Source: a virus
Length of the DNA: 21,801 bases
Reading direction: 5' to 3' (one strand)
IMG/VR virus record: IMGVR_UViG_3300034105_001587
Span: 1 to 21,801 of that record
The translations under genes were made by a program, and so were the position numbers. This document shows positions 17,442-21,801 of this stretch, piece by piece; positions within the stretch are counted from its first letter, which is position 1; every line of letters starts with the position of its first letter. Under the pieces are notes generated by a model, which was given only the letters and a program-made list of their open reading frames with translations, was not told where the DNA came from and ran no database searches.

Positions 17442-18602
17442 ATGACAGAAAGAGATTATCGTATTAAGATATCCCCCGAATTTATTAAAAGTGATATTTT
17501 TCAGGTTATTTACACCGCTAATACTATTACAGGTAGTAGTATTGTTGATGAGTGTTGTATTAAACCTGCAGAGACCTTTAAAATACATTTAACGGGTGGT
17601 ACGTATGTTTATTCATCAATGACTGAAGTGTTATCGGGAGGTACGGATGGTTATTCATTATTAACCGGATTGACAATTCCCATCTTATTAACTGAAACAA
17701 CGGTAGATGTTGGATATTATTCTGTGTTTGACGGTATGGTGTTACAACAAGACACTATGTTAAATTTTGTTTATTCGGGTAGTGGTAATACTTGTCATTT
17801 TTATAACACAACAGACACTGAATTTAAGAAATATTTGGAGTTTTCTAACTATAAAATAGATTGGGGGGATAATACACCGATTCAAACAGTTACACCATCA
17901 ACAACATTAGTACACCCTTACCAAATTACAACAGGATACACAATAACTATGTCGGGTATGAGTCCTTGGGGTACAAATATTATAACAAAAACAATTAACT
18001 TACCCTTAAATGGTACCACAATACCAAATAAAAAAGGTGAGGTCAATTTTCAACCAGCCGGAGGTAATTGGTCTAATACTTTATTATCGTATGATTATAT
18101 ATTCAGTGGTGATTCAAGTTGTGATGCAACATTAAACGATATTAATTTATTTAATCCGGTTAATACTGTACCATTTTTAATTACAGGTTTTACCACTTCA
18201 TCGTTGAGTGATTTAAAACAATACGGTACTCGATTATATAAGCCTAATGTTCAAGTAACGGGAAACACTGGAATGATTGGTACATATTCAGGTGTGACTT
18301 CAGATGGGTTATTAACGGCATACACAATTAATAATATTGATTATTATGATTATCCGGATGGGACAACTCTTTTTGTTGTTAAATCTGTGGGTTTAACTCC
18401 TGATATGTTGAATTGTGAACCAATTGTGAAAAATGAATTATTATTAGGCATAATTGATGAAGCAGAAATACAATCTAATATATTTATTGAAAGAGGAAAG
18501 AACTCAGCTCTTGAGAGAGTTGAAAGATTGGGTGAAGTTGACAATGTGGGTGACCTTGAAAAGTACGGATATAAATTTTTTAACGTAAATACTAGTATAT
18601 AA
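17442..18602 (+). CDS. Uncharacterised 386-aa virion protein with PKD-like segment
   Basis: A beta-rich protein of the baseplate cluster. Residues about 130-188 resemble a PKD-type Ig fold: NYKIDWGDNTP (WGD at 141-143), then LVHPYQ (157-161) and a following strand pair ending in TKTINLPL. PKD-like domains usually mediate protein-protein or carbohydrate contacts. The last ~45 residues (IFIERGKNSALERVERLGEVDNVGDLEKYGYKFFNV) are charged and helical, quite unlike the rest, and look like a separate attachment or assembly module. The start is one base after the previous stop (TAATATG), and the end is likewise one base before the next ATG. No transmembrane segment or signal peptide is seen. The function is unassigned; a structural role is inferred. 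Confidence 0.82.
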   Translation: MTERDYRIKISPEFIKSDIFQVIYTANTITGSSIVDECCIKPAETFKIHLTGGTYVYSSMTEVLSGGTDGYSLLTGLTIPILLTETTVDVGYYSVFDGMVLQQDTMLNFVYSGSGNTCHFYNTTDTEFKKYLEFSNYKIDWGDNTPIQTVTPSTTLVHPYQITTGYTITMSGMSPWGTNIITKTINLPLNGTTIPNKKGEVNFQPAGGNWSNTLLSYDYIFSGDSSCDATLNDINLFNPVNTVPFLITGFTTSSLSDLKQYGTRLYKPNVQVTGNTGMIGTYSGVTSDGLLTAYTINNIDYYDYPDGTTLFVVKSVGLTPDMLNCEPIVKNELLLGIIDEAEIQSNIFIERGKNSALERVERLGEVDNVGDLEKYGYKFFNVNTSI

Positions 18603-18603
18603 T

Positions 18604-19512
18604 ATGGCAACAGGAACATATGGAACAATAAGACCGGCAGACGTGAGTCCGGAAGATGTTGAGATAATTTTAAATTATACACCATCAAGAGATGATACTG
18701 ATAATTTTGTATTAACAAAATTGAATGCGTTGTCAATTTTAAGACCGTATTTTAATAATGATACCACAGGGGTAAATAACGGTATTGAGATATTGGGTGG
18801 TTTATATAATTTAAAATTACCTGCGGAACAATTTAATCAAATAGGTATTTATACCGTATTCATTAGACCGGCTCAAATAAGAACTACAATATTAGATTGT
18901 GGTGTTTTATCTGCTTTACCTAATGTTAAAGGGTTAATTTTTGATTTAAATTCGGTTGATTCAGATTATAGAAACAAATTTGTCACTCAAGGTTTAGTTG
19001 GATTTAGAATAGAGTATTTAAATTCTGATGGAACAAAGATACCTAATTTTTTTAGAATAATAACCTCATCATTTTTTTGTGAACCAGTTGTTCAAAATTT
19101 AACTAACTCATCTCAAAAAGCAATAAGATATAAATATACTGATAACAATAGTAATTTATTATTCTGTACTTTATCACCGTCTTCGGCACCAACAAATAAG
19201 CCAAATGCAACACCGTATATAGGACAACCTAATCAGAATGTAATTATAACAAATACTTTCTTTAATCCAATTACGTTAGACATTGAAATTGGTGAACACG
19301 ATTTCTCAACATTGGCAATTGCTCTTTATGGTAATCAAACTAAATCTATTGATGATGGAATTTACACTCTATACGATAATGCTAATAACATATACAAACA
19401 ATACAATTTATATGAAATTAGAGACCAATTTAATGAGTTATTATATGAAGTTAGACAAGATAGAGGAAATAACATTGATTTTAGTAAAAACTTTACAAAT
19501 ATAACTCAATAA
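18604..19512 (+). CDS. Uncharacterised 302-aa virion protein
   Basis: I do not recognise this family. The N-terminal half has a compact pattern suggestive of conservation (IRPADVSPEDVEIILNYTPSRDD, then NGIEILGGLYNLKLPAEQFNQIGIYTVFIRP at about 60-90). The middle part is Asn/Ser/Pro-rich (about 175-215). The C-terminal third (IALYGNQTKSIDDGIYTLYDNANNIYKQYNLYEIRDQFNELLYEVRQDRG) looks helical and charged. There is no signal peptide or membrane segment. The ATG is one base after the previous stop. The TAA stop shares its last base with the ATG of the next gene, so the two are probably translationally coupled. Its position supports a baseplate or tail-fibre-network component, by inference. Confidence 0.82.
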   Translation: MATGTYGTIRPADVSPEDVEIILNYTPSRDDTDNFVLTKLNALSILRPYFNNDTTGVNNGIEILGGLYNLKLPAEQFNQIGIYTVFIRPAQIRTTILDCGVLSALPNVKGLIFDLNSVDSDYRNKFVTQGLVGFRIEYLNSDGTKIPNFFRIITSSFFCEPVVQNLTNSSQKAIRYKYTDNNSNLLFCTLSPSSAPTNKPNATPYIGQPNQNVIITNTFFNPITLDIEIGEHDFSTLAIALYGNQTKSIDDGIYTLYDNANNIYKQYNLYEIRDQFNELLYEVRQDRGNNIDFSKNFTNITQ

Positions 19513-21801
19513 TGGCGATAGAAAAATTTACGTGTCCACCACAAACAGCATCCGGTGCGGGTACATTCTCCGATAATTTAGTTGGGTTTCAACTTGTTAC
19601 TGGAGGGGGTTTGACGCAAGGTAATTTTGAATTTACTAAAAGTATTACAGAAAAATCTAACCGAACTTTTACAACAGGAGCGTTTTCAAACCCTATTAAT
19701 TTAGATGGGTTAGGTGTTAATAGTGTTGCACAATCAAAGGCTATTTTTGAAAATAATTTTAAAGTTTATCCCAATTTTGATTTAACTCAAGTAACTAATT
19801 TTACAACATATGGGTCGATGGTTAAAAGAATCTCAACCTCTGTTGAGATTATTATTAGTAAATTTCCTGCGGCGTTGGAGGTTACTTTCATGGATGAAAA
19901 TTATTTAACAGGTGCGACGGCAACCAATATTTCTTATAATCCGGTAACTTACGAGACAAAGATTGAATTGGATGTTGCAAGAATTAGAAATCCGTTTGAT
20001 ATTGATTTCACGGTTAACTCAACAAGAAATTTAGAATTAAGAGAAATCCAAGTTTCACCATTGAGAAATATGACAACTCAATTTACTAAATACTCTTTAT
20101 ATTATAGTGGTGTTGGTTATGATGTGGTTTATATTGACCCAACAACATCATTAACATCGGGAACTCTTAAAATATATCTTAAAGGAGATGTTTTTTTAGG
20201 TAAAACAGAAATATATGATGATTTAGTTATTAGACCAAATGATTATCAAGTTAATAGAGTTTTTAATGAAAGTTTAGATGAGGTTCAAAGATTTTTGTTA
20301 AATAGAAATGTGGTACCTATTTACACAGCGACATTTCAAGTTCCTAATGAAAATACTGATGGGACTTATTATATTCAAAATAAATTGGTTACATGGCCTT
20401 TATATGGTAATTGGAATTTAGATATATTAACAAATTCTTTCTCAACTTATTTGACAACATTAAATAATATTAGTGTGTCTTTTGATGGGTATCAAACAAA
20501 TCTCGTTTCAAGATTTTTAACGACAGATTCTATTAAAGAATTTGATACTTCTGACCAAAAAATTGAAAAAATATTACAAATTTACGGAAGAAGTTTTGAT
20601 GAAACTAAAAAGTTCATTAATGGTATGGCGTATATGAATTCTGTGAATTATAATATTGGTAACGATATTCCATCACAATTATTAAAGAATTTATCACAAA
20701 CATTAGGTTGGTCAACAAATATGTCACCAATTAGTAATGATGATTTTTTAGGTTCAATATTTGGTCAAAAAAACGTTGATAAATCATCATTTAGTGGTGT
20801 GGGACAATCTCAAACACCCGATGAATTGAATTATCAATATTATAAAAATTTAGTTCTTAATTCTGCCTATCTATTCAAATCAAAAGGTACTCGAAAATCA
20901 ATTGAAACTTTAATGAGATTAATCGGTGCTCCGGATGCTTTAGTTGAATTTAATGAATATGTTTGTTTGGCTGACCAAAAAATAAATATGTCAGATTTTG
21001 ACTTACAATACGCTAAAATATCTGGAGGAACATATACTAAAGTATTACCAACATTAGATGGTGGTGACACCTTTAAAATACAAGAAATTGAATATTCAGG
21101 TTTCACAACAACATCTGTTCTTCAGGAAGTTAATTTAAGTCAATCCGATTATCCGGTTAGTAATGATGGATATCCGTCATCACCGATTAATTCAGACACA
21201 TATTTTTATCAAATGGGTAGTGGGTGGTTTGAGTCCACACCTAAACACAGGTCACCGGAACAACCGGATTTAACTAATAGTGTTTTTACCGGAGCAAACC
21301 CTAATTATCAAACAAAATTATCCCCATTTACTTACGGTCAAGAATATCTTAATGTTTATGACTCATTTCCTTTTATGACTTTGGGTTATAATTTAATGAC
21401 AGCAATCGATAATAACAAAAGTTGGGTTGATACTGAAATTGGGGGTAGAAATAATTTAGATGGTGGTTACAATGCGTTATATTATACTGATAGTGAAAAA
21501 TTAGTAATTAATGTTAAAAACATTGACTTATTTTTAAATCCGGCTCAAGGATTGTCGTATGATGTTTGGTCAATGTCAAGAGAATATAATTTTCCGATAG
21601 CGAATGAAGGTTTAGGTTATGTTGAACCAACAAGATGTAATCCTAATCCGGTGTCGTTATATCCGCATAAAGGAGGGGTGGATTCAACAAAGATTAATCC
21701 ACAACCAAGAAAAGAAACATTTTTTGAATTTGCTCAAACATTTTGGAAAAACACCATTAATGTTAGAAATAGACAATTTTCAACAGACGGACACACTAGT
21801 G
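19512..21801 (+). CDS. Large virion protein with tail-protein-I-like core, 3'-truncated by window edge
   Basis: The frame is open from the ATG at 19512 (overlapping the previous TAA by one base) to the right edge, giving at least 763 residues without a stop. Residues about 30-310 are beta-rich. Residues about 340-480 are helical: YGRSFDETKKFING (358-371), IPSQLLKNLSQTLGW (about 388-402), then YYKNLVLNSAYLFKSKGTRKSIETLMRLIGAP with KSKGTRKSIE at 456-465. This order (short helix, leucine-rich helix ending in LGW, Arg/Lys-Gly-Thr helix followed by a Leu/Ile-Gly) resembles the P2 gpI / phage tail protein I layout, a wedge component of contractile tails. Beyond about 480 the sequence is beta-rich again and Tyr/Asn/Pro-rich. 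The resemblance is by eye, so the specific function is tentative. Confidence 0.85.
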   Translation, partial: MAIEKFTCPPQTASGAGTFSDNLVGFQLVTGGGLTQGNFEFTKSITEKSNRTFTTGAFSNPINLDGLGVNSVAQSKAIFENNFKVYPNFDLTQVTNFTTYGSMVKRISTSVEIIISKFPAALEVTFMDENYLTGATATNISYNPVTYETKIELDVARIRNPFDIDFTVNSTRNLELREIQVSPLRNMTTQFTKYSLYYSGVGYDVVYIDPTTSLTSGTLKIYLKGDVFLGKTEIYDDLVIRPNDYQVNRVFNESLDEVQRFLLNRNVVPIYTATFQVPNENTDGTYYIQNKLVTWPLYGNWNLDILTNSFSTYLTTLNNISVSFDGYQTNLVSRFLTTDSIKEFDTSDQKIEKILQIYGRSFDETKKFINGMAYMNSVNYNIGNDIPSQLLKNLSQTLGWSTNMSPISNDDFLGSIFGQKNVDKSSFSGVGQSQTPDELNYQYYKNLVLNSAYLFKSKGTRKSIETLMRLIGAPDALVEFNEYVCLADQKINMSDFDLQYAKISGGTYTKVLPTLDGGDTFKIQEIEYSGFTTTSVLQEVNLSQSDYPVSNDGYPSSPINSDTYFYQMGSGWFESTPKHRSPEQPDLTNSVFTGANPNYQTKLSPFTYGQEYLNVYDSFPFMTLGYNLMTAIDNNKSWVDTEIGGRNNLDGGYNALYYTDSEKLVINVKNIDLFLNPAQGLSYDVWSMSREYNFPIANEGLGYVEPTRCNPNPVSLYPHKGGVDSTKINPQPRKETFFEFAQTFWKNTINVRNRQFSTDGHTS

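Noticed and set aside
18350-18736. Minus-strand open frame of 128 codons
   Set aside because: It spans the junction of two well-supported + strand genes, resembles nothing and lacks a start context. The other minus-strand frames (for example 10034-10330) are likewise shadows of + strand genes.
19283-19504. Second + strand frame of 73 codons
   Set aside because: It lies wholly inside the 302-aa gene in another frame and is only a shadow of its A/T-rich codons.
1-21801. Stop-codon recoding as in some gut megaphages
   Set aside because: TAG ends one gene and TGA another at sensible boundaries, and no gene needs an internal TAG or TGA to be read through.
1-21801. tRNA genes, CRISPR arrays, insertion sequences or defence systems
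   Set aside because: Gaps are under about 100 bases with no cloverleaf, regular direct repeats, transposase or defence motifs.

Overview
The window is an AT-rich, single-orientation stretch of a tailed-phage (Caudoviricetes) genome of T4-like, contractile-tail type. All thirteen genes lie on the + strand and are packed almost end to end. The T4-like assignment rests on a FEN/RNase H-type 5'-3' exonuclease, a gp41/DnaB-type helicase, class Ia ribonucleotide reductase, a gp25 baseplate wedge protein and a gp6/Baseplate_J-type wedge protein. The host is inferred, with moderate confidence, to be a member of the Bacteroidota. Start codons mostly lack a Shine-Dalgarno sequence and sit behind A/T-rich leaders, and the largest structural protein carries a carboxypeptidase-regulatory-like beta domain of a kind common in that phylum. 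Stop codons are mostly TAA, with TAG used once and TGA once, so there is no sign of stop-codon recoding.

Region 1 (1-6038) is DNA replication and nucleotide metabolism. It holds the 3' part of the exonuclease (cut by the left edge), an unrecognised 150-aa protein, the replicative helicase, nrdB and nrdA. The exonuclease would remove primers and process flaps, the helicase would drive the fork, and NrdAB would supply dNTPs. A strong rho-independent terminator with a UUCG loop follows nrdA.

Region 2 (6136-8437) starts the baseplate module with gp25 and gp6. It is followed by an insertion-like gene for a membrane-anchored alpha/beta hydrolase with a GHSIGG nucleophile elbow (8469-9380), which is set off by spacers on both sides. 

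Region 3 (9456-21801) encodes large, beta-rich, Tyr/Asn-rich virion proteins. They are a 1782-aa protein with an internal multi-pass hydrophobic block, a 605-aa protein, a ~274-aa protein, a 386-aa protein with a PKD-like segment, a 302-aa protein, and a protein cut by the right edge (at least 763 aa) that has a tail-protein-I-like core. Apart from a resemblance to tail protein I in the last, I cannot assign these to known baseplate parts. Genes in this block are joined by a one-base stop-start module (TAATATG) or short overlaps, suggesting translational coupling.

The four gaps long enough to hold signals (before the helicase, gp25, the hydrolase and the 1782-aa gene) share ATAGT plus TATTTAT elements, often with short inverted repeats. 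They are candidate phage promoters or processing sites. No tRNA, CRISPR array, insertion sequence, intron or minus-strand gene could be supported, and no gap exceeds about 100 bases.
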